64,000 nucleotides of DNA from Fasciolopsis buskii (Eukaryota; Platyhelminthes; Trematoda; Plagiorchiida; Fasciolidae): assembly GCA_008360955.1 (NCBI GenBank), contig LUCM01001897.1, forward strand, positions 259,812 through 323,811, written 5' to 3'. Below the pieces are notes generated by a model, which was not told where the DNA came from, searched no databases, and worked only from the letters and a program-made list of their open reading frames with translations. Shown piece after piece: positions 33,612-44,558 of this stretch. The number at the start of each line of letters is the position of its first letter. The stretch's first letter is position 1. Position numbers and translations under genes: made by a program.

Positions 33612-33725
33612 ATAGTGAAGGTTGGACAGAACAATACCGGGTACGCATACCTGAAGAGCGGCGATAACAGCGAAATCGGTCGTGCTTCCGGAAAACTTTT
33701 CATCCATCCGTATGCGAAATATAAT
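33612..33725 (+). ncRNA. Hammerhead-ribozyme-like repeat, family C, copy 2 (degenerate)
   Basis: Core at 33641-33686: GTACGCATACCTGAAGAGCG, then GCGATAACAGCGAAATCGG, then TCGTGC. The CUGANGA box is intact (N is A), the GAAA box is present, the short stem III/cleavage region reads TCGGTC where the first copy has CCGGTC, and stem II has lost two pairs. The flank CATCCATCCGTATGCG matches copy 3 (CGTCCATCAGTTTGTG). Probably inactive. Confidence 0.5.
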
Positions 33726-34427
33726 ACTGAGGAGAAAAAGGTAAATGTCACTTAATAACAATACACAATGCGACTGCGCGCATGCGTCCCGAGCAATCCC
33801 ATAATCGAACCACCGAAGTACTTTTCTGCAACAACACATGCTAAGGACGCTTTCGGAGCTCAACTTATTATCACCTGCGACTTGTATACACAAATGGCGA
33901 CCGATTCCGCACGTGACCCATTATTTATGATTTACACGTGGCCAGCAGTTTGATTATTTTTCACTTGTTTTCTGATAATAGCCGTGAAGATTGAAGAACA
34001 TCCATGATTGCAGAAATTTGTTGGTTGCTTGTTGGCAGAAATAACGTCTTAAAACGAGAGCTAAGTTACTGGGGTATTCAAGGGTTGGAAAACACTGCTG
34101 AGTAACAAAGGGAAACTTGACAGCATTTGTTTTTAATGAGTTGTTCATCATCAGTGTACGGTATAAGCCATTGAAACAGCAGGGGCGTTTTCACACTGAA
34201 CATGTTCCCGTACACGTTGGGCTATTCTTCGCCGATCCCGCAGTCGAGAATGCCGTCGCTTATGTACGAGTTGATATAAATTAGGTTTTACTTGTGGAGT
34301 TGCGATGTGTGCATGTTAAGGGAAAATATGATGCCGAAGAAACAACGTGAATGGTTGTTGGTGTTTGGATAGAACACTGCGTAATACTCGTACCTGGCCT
34401 GCTGAAATAACTGCAGAGCCGAAGATC

Positions 34428-34429
<2 letters not shown>

Positions 34430-34468
<39 letters not shown>
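34430..34468. repeat. (AT)n microsatellite
   Basis: A pure AT tract of 39 bp that produces mirror-image Tyr-Ile frames on both strands. Confidence 0.96.
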
Positions 34469-34470
<2 letters not shown>

Positions 34471-35399
34471 GATTTGATTTGAAAGATATTCACCGCAGAA
34501 TGCTTCCAGTGCTGGACGAGAATATCAATTCCTCGACAAGATGATCACAGCACATTCGTCACAATGGGTTACACGACGTCCCATTTTTTGCCATTTCTCA
34601 TGCAGTACAAGTAGACTGATAGTCCTTGACCATGACAAGTTTGATGGTTTTTTGTCTTTTAAGGGAAAACAAAGTTTGTAGAAAATAGTCCATCATGTGG
34701 TAACCACACAGTCATCATCATTAAAATACTACGGAAGTACTATAGAGCTTTTTCATCCTGGTTATGAATCATCATCCATGGTTTCTTAATGTTCAGCTAA
34801 GTATGAAATATGAGCATGAAAAATGTTTTCACGTCACACCTAATATTCTGGCTGCTCACGTTAATGATGATTATTGACTCTGTCAAGGATAGTCCTCGAA
34901 GCCGTATCACGTGTCCAACACAAAACTCCCTTAAGTTGCATAGTTTTTGCTAGTGTAGCCATGGTATTGCCGTGGCAACCACTATCAACGAGAATTTTTT
35001 AGTTAACCACGTGAATGCGAAACCTGCCTGGGGTAGACGGCAAAAAGCAATCTGGTAGAACCAGAAGGAGCAACAGCTTCTTTAGATCTGAGTTCTTCAG
35101 AAATGACTCAGGGCACTCACTTTATTCTAGATGCTGATCCATTCACTGGGTTTAGGTTCCCTAAAGCACGTTGTCGAAATCGTGGGTTGTGTAAGATTAA
35201 CTCGCAACTTTTGCAAATTATGCTCGCAGATTTCACCTCTTCACCACAAAATCTGTAATTGGAAATGGTTTGCTAAATCTGAAAACCTCGAAAGTTCATC
35301 ACAGCTGTTCCAACTTTTCGGGAGTCACCATCAGGCCAAATGCAGCGTCGGATACCCCCGCTATACAATGTAGTATTACCGATGAACGAGCTGTTTAGT

Positions 35400-35485
35400 A
35401 TCGGTCAAGAGGGCCTTTTGGGCTAGAATGCTCAAGCACTTGCTTCTACCCAAAGTTCGAGTCCCAGCGGGCACATGAAACTAAT
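35400..35485 (+). repeat. tRNA-like head, possible SINE or tRNA relic
   Basis: TTGGGCTAGAATGCTCAAGC looks like an A box, and AAAGTTCGAGTCCCAGC (35453-35469) contains a good B box; the spacing is about 30 bp. Neither the family A nor the family B body follows. Likely a relic of another tRNA-derived SINE. A full cloverleaf is not obvious. Confidence 0.4.
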
Positions 35486-36239
35486 GTTCTTTTACAAACC
35501 AAAAGTGACATCTAATCTAGTGCCACCCTAGGTGGGCATCGGCAGGGCATGACAAACCATTTTTGACGCTTGACATCCAGTCGACGAAAAGATGTTTTCT
35601 CAAACCCAGCCAAATGCCCACCAAAAGAACAACTTATTACTTGTCAGAGGTTGGCAAAGAGAATTTTGACGTACGTGGTTGATAAGTTCCGATGGATTAC
35701 CGGTAGTCTGTCGGACTGATGTACATTTGATAGTTACAAACAGACTTTATTATTGTTCGGTTGTGTTAAAGTCTGCTTCCGCATAAACGTTCCACTGAGT
35801 ACAATTTGTCATACGGTCTGAAATTTCGGGCTATGTTCGTTTCACGATTTCTAATTGTGGGTGGTAGTACAGATTATTCAATTTTCAGTCTTACTATGGA
35901 TTGTTGTAAAGAGGTTTTGCAATCACAAAACGTTTACTTTTCTTTCAACATGAACCGTGGTAACCTTGAACTATTGAGCACCCATTCTGATGAGGCAGAA
36001 GCGGAGAATTGCATAGATTCGAAATCTGGAGCTTGAATGGTGAAGCCTTAGATTGCGAAAAGAATGCATCTCACGCTTTAACTTTCACTGGATTAGATGG
36101 GCATTCTTTGAGCAAAAATTTTGTTACCAAAAATCATCTAAGTAGTTGCCTTTCAATTTGTTCGAACATCCAGTAAAACAAAATTTTCTATGCTTGAATT
36201 ATAAAACACCCGTGAGGCTGACATTTCACGCGCTGAAGT

Positions 36240-36960
36240 GACAGCGCAAGCAGTTTGCTCAAGATTTCATCAAACAAGTACAAACCCACTCTTTCCAATG
36301 CAATTTCGGTGATTAGATGGAACGACAAGCACCGGCATGATAGATCGTTGGAATTTAAAGGCTCTGATTTACAACACACTGTTTCCCTTAGTATAGGACT
36401 GAACGTTTTAGTCAGCAAGACCGACAAGATATTCGAGTTTTAGCTAAACTGGAGCTTCAGATGTTGCTTAACGTCAGAAAATCCTTTTCAGTCATACCCG
36501 ACAAAAACAGTCACTTGTGAACAGTGTCAAAAGCACATCAACAAGTAAAAGTTAACACGGTTTTCAGCAATCTGAGAGATGGAACGCGTGTTAAACTGGC
36601 AGTAAAACGCATTCCAGATTGATCTGCTGATCTCGTAACTTTAGGTGTCAAATCTGTAGCAAGGTTGGTGACATTCATTCTGCTTATACGAGTAGGCAAG
36701 CATGCCAATTTTATAGTCGTCCAACAAATTGCAACTGTCATCTGACCTTCAGTCCGCGGACAAGCGTTAATTCTCATTCTCACGGTCACAGTACCCATAC
36801 CTATTTTGTGAAGAACAATGTGAAACATTCTTTTATCATGGACACCGGTAGTATGGATTCGTTCATTTTTGACTGAGTTTTTCAGCGTTTGCTTCCCCTT
36901 CAAACTTCATTTCACTGTTGTTTCGGTCAAGGGCATCACCGGTCTTGGCCTCCCCGTGTT
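36240..36960 (+). pseudogene. Gypsy-like gag zinc knuckle and aspartic protease (broken)
   Basis: The + strand gives, through several stops, a gag-like segment (CNFGD then WMERQ-type context near 36300), a CCHC zinc knuckle relic CQICSKVGDIHSAY at 36646-36687 in which the His is Asp and the last Cys is Tyr, a Cys/Pro-rich spacer, and a protease active-site block SFIMDTGSMDSFI with DTG at 36841-36849. The frame closes with TGA nine codons after DTG. Knuckle plus DTG at this spacing is typical of gypsy/Ty3-type elements. No reverse transcriptase or integrase follows. The minus frame 36538-36903 is an antisense shadow. Confidence 0.6.
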
Positions 36961-37289
36961 GAGTTGTTTTGAATTAAGTCGTACGGACCATTAACCAAGA
37001 AATTTCATTTTCGCTTTTCTCGCAATCTAATCCAATTTTCCCACAACTGGTTTAAATGCCGTAGACCTACGGCGACATTAAAATGATTCTAGTGAGCCTG
37101 GACTTATCCGGTTCTCCATGTTTTACGGAATGCTGTCTAAACTTCTTAGGTTCTGAAGAGCCAGCACAAAAAGCATCGAATGATTTGGTTTCTACTTACT
37201 GCCGTGTTGATAGGGGGCTTAAATATGTACTACTTCATTATTTTAATCAAAAGTCCAACTGATGCCCTAGGTGGTAAATTCTTCCCATA

Positions 37290-37540
37290 TCCTAGCTTTC
37301 TGCAGTATCTGTACTTGAAATCGTTTCATGGCATCAGCGCACAAAGTGCGCGTTGAACTGACTCCGACCCAGGCTACGTAAACGAAGACAATTAGAAGCC
37401 CACGGAAGCTGAGAGACACGTTCCCATTCTGAGTTTATTTACATATCATGTGATTCGTGAAATAAATTCAGTTCAGGGACACCCGAGAGACGTTTGAACT
37501 TCACGAACGCCTGTAACCACACTTCTGATTGTCTTGTTGT
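37290..37540 (+). repeat. Repeat family E, copy 1
   Basis: Blocks CTGCAGTATCTGTACTTGAAAT, GAACTGACTCCGACCCAGGC, GAAGACAATTAGAAGCCC and AGAGACGTTTGAACTTCACG in order. The same order is found at 43270 and, less completely, at 52360. Function unknown. Its place just after the gag/protease relic may mean it belongs to that element, but the other copies have no such neighbour. Confidence 0.55.
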
Positions 37541-38311
37541 TTACGCAGGCTAGCGTTAAACTGCACCTGATTGTAGCACGTGATTTGCCCATGGGCCGAC
37601 CACACTTCCAGCGTCTCGTATACGAACTCGGAGATGAGCTTCATTTTTCACTCCGAAAACAGAGTGACAGTCATTTTCACCGGTCTAGAAGAAGCACCGG
37701 CTCTGTAAAGAGGGTGACACATCACAGGAATACCAGAAACAAGTTGAAGTGTTCGCCTGTAAGAATTTGATTGGTAGATAGAAATGGAAACAGCAAACAA
37801 ACTACAAGATCGTTCGATTTCAAAAGGAAAAACTTGATTCAATTTGAAACAGGAGACTGGATCATCCATTGCGGGATCCTCGATAGTAAAACTGTAAATT
37901 TATCAAAGAAGCCTCAGGAGATTAAACTACCGGCAGCGGTGACCGCCGAGGTCGGTATGCAATTCTAAAGATATACGGAGGATAAACAATAGCTATGCAG
38001 AAATCTATAAATTTCAACGTGACCACTCTGCATTAAAAAATTAAGTAATAGTGCACAACGAATCCTACTTGTTTTAAATAGTCGGAAATGCAAGCTCACA
38101 AAACATCTGTCAAATAATATTGATTCATGTTGTTCTCGTATGCGTGGCCTTCGACTTTGTAGATGCGATGTGTTCACCTGGGCAAAGGAAGATAAACCCC
38201 TACAAGTTAAATGTCTGAAGGGTATGATCCATCGTCGAAGATTGCCCACAAATTTTAAAAGTTTTAACAAAGTTTACTTACGCCTCATCCTGGTAGTCAT
38301 AAAAGCTATTT
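37541..38311. other. Unassigned sequence
   Basis: Two adjacent + frames (37534-37770 and 37771-37968), about 78 and 65 codons, separated by a single stop codon in the same phase. The second has a basic, Lys-rich character with a VNLSKKPQEIKLPAAV stretch. No family recognised. Confidence 0.3.
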
Positions 38312-38493
38312 AGCAATGACGTGGTAGTCTTTCTAGTGGTTCTATCCAGCGCATCCTACAAAAATGTTCGTCAGGGTTCGAATTCTCCCGCCGCCAGTCA
38401 ACTTTTCCTCTTGGCACCTTTCTGTTAACCGCGGTCGCGTTCTTGAAAAGTTATGTATATTGTTGTTTCATTAATAAGGGAAGTAAAAGATCA
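38312..38493 (+). repeat. tRNA-derived SINE, family A (near complete)
   Basis: Head with A-box-like TAGTCTTTCTAGTGG (38325-38339) and B box GGGTTCGAATTC (38374-38385); then CCGCCGCCAGTCAACTTTTCC, a CGCGGTCGCGTTCTTG block and the tail TTGTTTCATTAATAAGGG followed by AAGTAAAAG. The tail is the best preserved of all family A copies. Confidence 0.7.
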
Positions 38494-41400
38494 AAAAAGA
38501 TGAACTGTTTGCTCGACTTCAACCTGTTTCAGGACCAGGAAATAACGACCAGTTTACCTCATACTTTTGTGCCCACAGAGATAAACACACGCTCACAGCA
38601 CACATATTGATTACGCCCAAGAATTGTTCATTTGCCTGACGCATGACATACACTGATTGGTTGTACTGATTCATGCTTGACCATCACAATAACTAGATGC
38701 CTGTAAGCGTGAAAACGACCTGCATGGTAAAAGGCTATTCTTCATCTACCAATATATGGCCGTTCCAGTGATCCGGGAACAGCATGAGTTATGCTAGGAT
38801 TATTGAAGATAGAATCAGCGATAGTACTGTAACTCTTCTTGGACAAACCTCCATCGGTCCTGCAACTAAATCACCTCCGGTTTTCGCTAAGACGAAGATC
38901 GCATTCATGGAAACCTCACTGGGCACTAGCATACTGGATTTGATGCGTGAATTATCAGACCTGGTCGACGAAAGGCATACAGAGCACTTGGAATTTCGTA
39001 AGCCGGTTCACTTCGAACCACAGAAAAAATGAATTCACTGTTAAGGTCCCAATAAACTTCAAGTAGATCAGACAATTAATAACCAAAAAGGGTGAAATAT
39101 GCATGCACCAAACGGCCTACTCAGGGCGTTGCCATTCGGGAATGACTTCAAGTAGACTGTCAGTTAATTATGGAATGGTGCATCAAGTATCCAGAGGATT
39201 TTTACATGGATTCCCCTGAAAGAATAAAAATTAACTTCGTGAATATCATTTGTGTCGATTTTAGGGCATACGAAACAAACCGATACACCGAGAGCATGTT
39301 CTAATTTTCAGTCCCAATTCGAATTTACGTTTTCATTCCTATATTTCGTGTTTAAAACTCCATGTTCCTAGAGTATTTTATCCTGTTGTCTTAGGTAAAT
39401 CAAGAACTTTCTTGTCTTCGCACGGTTTTCACCCCTGAATACTCATTCCTCTCCTTATTCTCATTCATCAAAAAATCGCAAATATCATTGACGATGGGAG
39501 CAATGTTAATGGAAGTAATTGTAAGGGTAAGCACGTGATGAGTTTCATTTAGTCCATCCATAATAAAGCTCATGTGGTTTACTATATGTCTCTAGTTTGG
39601 CTGCTGCTTTCCGCTGAATTTTTATCCTAAAATTATGGTTTGGAGATGAATTATGTAGGAAAGAGAAATGAATACTTCCAGCCGTGCGTCCCGGTTGAGC
39701 ATTTCACCTCTGTCTCGAAGAGTAAACGAGGTTTTCGTCATCTTATATTGTCATTCCTTATAATGCACGCTGGTCACCGCGAGTTGTTGTGCTTCTTGTT
39801 ATGTGAAGAATACCAACAGTTTTTCTAAACGGGGATATTGTCGAACTTTCCGCTGCCAAGTTTTCTCACTAACAGAGGACATTACTGGGGGACAGCCCCC
39901 ATAACTCACGGTCTTTAGAAGGATTTCCCCGAGTTCCGTCCCATTTCCTGTATTTCAGTAGCTTTAAAAGTTCCACATCTTGCATTTTCCCTAAACGTTT
40001 TGGGTCCCCACCAATTTGCTTACCGATCACCTAGATCTACACTTGATGTCCTAGCTACCTAAACATCACACTTCCTTGGCATTGGAAAAGAAGAGCAAAG
40101 GAGTGAAGATCTGCTCTCTTGGCTACACTGACGCTTTAAGCTAGGCGAACGGCAGTAAGTTGCCCTCATTCCTCCCCCACTCAGGTACAGAATATTCCCT
40201 TGTCTTCCTCCTGAATGATAATTTCTGCACTCGGTAGCACTTGACTCCTTACAATTCCACCGCTTTCCTTCTCGTCATCTTTGCCTTTGGTGTTCCCAAG
40301 GTGGTATATTATCCCCGTCCTCTTTCTTCCACCCCAACCCATACTCATAATCTCTTTCTTAAGTTCACAAAAGGCGCAGTACTTAGTTTGGTGCACACCG
40401 GTAACGCTTCATTTTCGGCTCATCAAGACAGTGTGATAAAACCTTCAAAATGGCCTACGGAACATAATCCTTTTATTGGTTCCCGTAGATGTATGAATAT
40501 ATTTTGTCTCCAGAAGGGCTTAAAAGGCTTCGATTTTAGTAACGCTTGTACTCCAGTACCCATCAGTAAGGAACAGCGGAATCACTAAAATTCAGTAAAC
40601 TATCATGAATGGTCATTAGATCGAGGTCTTACGTAGTCACGGGACGTGAACCACATTTTTGGAGTATGGATTATGTTTCGCATCTCAAATTCCGTTCCAC
40701 ACCTACACATCTTAGCAAATGTTTTGTTTTGCTTTGTTTGTTTTCAATCTCAATGTCTCTACACCTCTTTCCTCGCCTTTCGCGTTCTCTTATCAGAAGC
40801 TATCAAGGTAATTTATTCGCCATAAAGGTTCTTATCTTCGTGACGAAACACTAGCCTAGATGGCTTCTTGGTTAAGTGTTCCGTCCACAATCATTCGACC
40901 TTCGCTCCAATCTGCTGGATAGTTTGTTCCGTACTTTACGAGGGTTAATATGTGCCCATATTGCACTGATATACGATTACAATACAGAATCGTAACCCAA
41001 TACAAACTTCGATCACATCGGTATTAGATTATCGGCATTTCAAAATGTGGCCTTCTTTCAAGGAAATCACCAACATTTTGAATCACTGACCAGCCAATGT
41101 ACCCAATGCAATTGTTATGCCAGTTTACTGTGCAGTTAAATACCATTGCTCCCAATCTTTGTTCTGGCTGGTTTTTCCTCAGCCATTCGGCGGGGATTTT
41201 CCACGGCTTATTCTAACAACAATTACACAATTTGGTTTACTCATGATATTAGTACCAGTACATGTGCTTCCCACGGGAAACTAGCTTGTGGCTGCCCATC
41301 TGGATAAACTCATTTAATCAATGTTGCGCGAGTGAAATGTTTGGATAATCAACGGCGTAGTCTTGTAGCTCAACTGATAGAGCATATCTAGTGCAAAGGC

Positions 41401-43269
41401 TTGGGTTATCTCCGCATGTGTAGGCTCGAATCTTATCAAGATGGGAAAAAGTCTCACCTTAGGATAAATTAGAAATTTATGAAACGTCTCAAAATGGGTC
41501 CATGATTCCATTCTATTTGCAGTCAACCCATGCTGCTAATGTGATCAGGGATTGATTATTGGTCGTCTTTTTCACTCGAAAATTTGTCAGAAAATGCAAG
41601 GAACAGCACCTACGGGAACTAACATGCTGCTCAGTTGATCATGAAATTCTGAGAACTCCATCCGTTTATTACTTGGTTGAGGACAAGTGAGAATTTTCGC
41701 CAACTATTTTGGAGTTAATTATACCCACGCGCCAAATATTCCTATTTTTTTCCATATTTTTTTCTTTTTTTGCCTTTGGTACTGTAGCCAAAGATCATGT
41801 CATTTTTCAGGAATGTGGTCAAAGTCAGCAAAGATTTTCAATTTGTGGATGCTGACCATATATGCAAGTGATCGAATCTGCGTCTTTCAAGCTGAAATGT
41901 CTTGATTTTGGCAGCACATCAAGTAATTGAGCAAATACACTTAAATGCGCCATCTCTTCACAATGTGCGCTTAATTCTCTTCTAGGTCTGGCTACTATGG
42001 AAAGGACTCAACCGTGAATTTAATGTTTGCTTGCAAAGTTATTTGCGAATCTCGATGCCACCTGCTCACATTCGTCGTAGGCATTTGGACTTGTGTGAAA
42101 TTCTGTCCCGGTACTGTACCAGATCGGAAATCGCTCAATACCGACTTCTACCAGTTTTCCAACAACACGCAAGTTTAACCGCTGGTTAGCGAGTCGTTTT
42201 GCGATACTGCTGTTACGCCAAATATGGATCGCTGAGGATGGCCTGCATCATTCCATTCGAAGCAAAAGCAATTGGATTCAGCGCAGGATTTTATCAATGC
42301 ACATTGTTTCAAATATTTCTGAGGGTGTGACTGTCAGAATGAGTGTAGTGGTGTTTGCATATCGACGCACTACAGCCTACGCGGTTACGGCTAGGAAACA
42401 AGTCAAGGGCAGCTAGAAAAGTTTCGCTTTATATGGAACCATCATACGCGTCTCAGTTGTTTGCCAGTTAAGCTGACTGTATTGTGCTTCTTTCGCTTCT
42501 TTGCTCTGCCCAGAACAAATTTCTGAGAATTTGTTTTCTATTCCTTAGTATTACAAACTAGCTGCAGCCTATTACGTCACGTGAGGTGTACACCGATTCA
42601 AAGCAGTATACCAACACGCGCAGCTGATAGCTCAGTAATCTGATGTATACAATATTTAATGAGATCCAGTTAAGAGATGGGTGACTACTTCACCAACTTC
42701 TTGTGGCGGGATGAATAGGTTGCATTCTAACCAAACACTTCCCCATATTATCTCGAAATTATGTTAAAAAGGTCCGAAATGGGTTAGAACAAGCATCTCC
42801 TTCCCAAAGCCTGGAAAGCGTACACTCGCTCGAGAATTTTAGACCAATGAACGGATATCCGTGCATCTTGTAGCGTACAAGTAGTTGTATCAATTATTAG
42901 ACCTACGCAAATGAGACCTCAATAAGCTACTTCGACGATATTCCCGAACAGATTCATGCAATTTCGAATAATTGAAACAATCCTAAAATACAGTGGAAAA
43001 TAGCTTAGTGTGGGGAAATGTGGACGGGTTGCCCGTGATTCCATATAAATGGTACTCAAAGGCTCAAAGGGGCACCAACTTCGAGTGGCATTTTTGAATT
43101 GGAAAGGAGTAGGCCAGCTCTCGAGAACGAAAAAAGACAACTCGGAAGATCTGTATATTGAAAGAAAAAGATGGATAGGGGTTTGGGGTGGTTCAGGTGG
43201 CCATGCTTGACGTGTTCGTGCAATTTTTCCCTCGTTCGAAACCAGATGGAACGATCAAATTTGCACTAT
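38494..43269. other. Unassigned sequence with one tRNA-like head
   Basis: The + frame 38784-39032 (82 codons, ATG) ends in a charged stretch (LMRELSDLVDERHTEHLEFR) that looks helical, but no family is recognised. A tRNA-like element at 41367-41442 is listed separately. The rest shows nothing. Confidence 0.35.
41362..41445 (+). repeat. tRNA-like head, possible SINE relic
   Basis: TCTTGTAGCTCAACTGATAG followed by AGCA is a strong A-box/D-arm match, and GTGTAGGCTCGAATCTTAT (41422-41440) contains a B-box-like GCTCGAATCT. The A and B boxes are about 55 bp apart, within range for a tRNA-derived SINE or a tRNA with an insertion. No family A or B body follows. Confidence 0.45.
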
Positions 43270-43560
43270 TTTTCTTCTGGAATGCAGCACCTCTAATTTT
43301 TGTACTTGAAATCTTTAAGTGGAATTCAGTTGTTCTCTAGAAGGAGTGGATACGAACTGCCAACGGGTACTGGATTGACTCCGATCCAGGCAACCCTAAT
43401 GAAGGCAAGAAGAAGCCCGAAGCACTTGGAAAGCGCCCTCCGGTTTTAATTACAAATCGTGCCGTTATACACAAAATAGGGAAATATCGATCAGTGGAAT
43501 ACATTCTTTCCAGTGGCCTTCGAGGGATGTTCAGAACTTCGCGTTCGTCTTTAGCTACGG
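43270..43560 (+). repeat. Repeat family E, copy 2
   Basis: TTTGTACTTGAAATCTTTAAG, TGGATTGACTCCGATCCAGG, GAAGGCAAGAAGAAGCCCG, TACATTCTTTCCAGTGGCC and AGAACTTCGCGTTCGTC. It matches copy 1 in the first half and copy 3 in the second half, so it bridges the two. Confidence 0.55.
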
Positions 43561-44106
43561 TTCTGACCGACCGGTTGTGTTCGTAGGCTACAGCGAAAAG
43601 GTACCGGATTATGCCATTTGACTTGCACGTGGACTCAATACAACATTAAAATTTTCCCCCGTCGCTTGCCAACCTCAGGCTATTTTGATAGCCATGGTCC
43701 GAGGCAAAATAAACATATTTTTCTGACCGAAAGTACAACGATTGTCAAAATCCATACCAGATTGTGAAGCCAGGTTGCTGTGGCCCACACAAACTAGACA
43801 TGTTGTACTCGTTTTCGGCATTAGGTATTCAAAATAGTTTATTCACTCGAACCCAGACACCTTTTGCCCAAGTCGTCCCGAAACTCCTAGGCAGTAGTCC
43901 GGGACTGTTAAACGACGAAAAACCTCCAATAATGATAGATTATTTGTTAAACACTTCCACGTTGCTGTGATAGCGCATGTCCACACCAGCATGCTTTGTC
44001 CACGTCAGGCCTACCGATCCTCTTTTTCGCAAATTTATCGCTGACTGAACATCAGAAAATTCCGTTTCACTGTGTCGCATTCGTTTTCTTTTATTTAATT
44101 AGTAGC

Positions 44107-44153
<47 letters not shown>

Positions 44154-44257
44154 CTTTTATTAATCATTGCCGATGCTTTGTTTTTCGCAAAATATGACAA
44201 CTTGTAACATTTGTGGCTGAAGATCCCGAATTAAGTGATTAAGCCACGCACTGGTGT
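43561..44257. other. Unassigned sequence with a trinucleotide repeat
   Basis: Contains the (ATA)n tract at 44107-44153. No other feature is seen. Confidence 0.4.
44107..44153. repeat. (ATA)n microsatellite
   Basis: About fifteen AAT/ATA units without interruption. Confidence 0.96.
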
Positions 44258-44558
44258 GGTGAGCTTACATGCAAGCCACGTACTTCAATCCGATACAGCT
44301 TCACGCTGGCCATTGCGGATGGGCAACCAATGGGAACCGTGAGGAAAAGCGGTTGCGAAGCTCAAACATCCCACAAAGGCTATTGGACGAAACGTATCGG
44401 AATATCCCCGACTTGGTATATACATCCAACTTGGACTGGTTCCTGTTCAGCTGTCTTCTTGTTGACTTCATTCACGTAGATTGGATGGAAGCCAAACCGG
44501 TGCCTACTGACAATTCATATGCCCCCGTTACCGTAAGTGACCGAATTCCGTCCACTAA
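44258..44558 (+). repeat. Repeat family D, copy 3
   Basis: CATGCAAGCCACGTACTTCA, CCGATACAGCTTCACGCTGG, GGGCAACCAATGGGAACCG (CCAAT at 44327-44331), CCCACAAAGGCTATTGGACG, TATATAC at 44417-44423, GGTTCCTGTTCAGCTGTC and GGAAGCCAAACCGGTGCC. By eye it is about three quarters identical to copy 1 over 300 bp. The TATA-like box is weaker than in copy 2. Confidence 0.65.

Larger units (their letters stand above)
33726..36179. other. Unassigned sequence with an (AT)n tract and one tRNA-like head
   Basis: Holds the AT microsatellite at 34430-34468. At 35412-35476 there is a tRNA-like arrangement described separately. Otherwise nothing recognised. Confidence 0.4.

Noticed and set aside
36538..36903. 121-codon minus frame
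   Set aside because: Antisense to the gypsy-like gag/protease relic, whose zinc knuckle and DTG are on the + strand.
37541..38311. Gypsy-like reverse transcriptase downstream of the protease
   Set aside because: Searched in all + frames for the usual RT and integrase motifs; none is present before the SINE at 38312.
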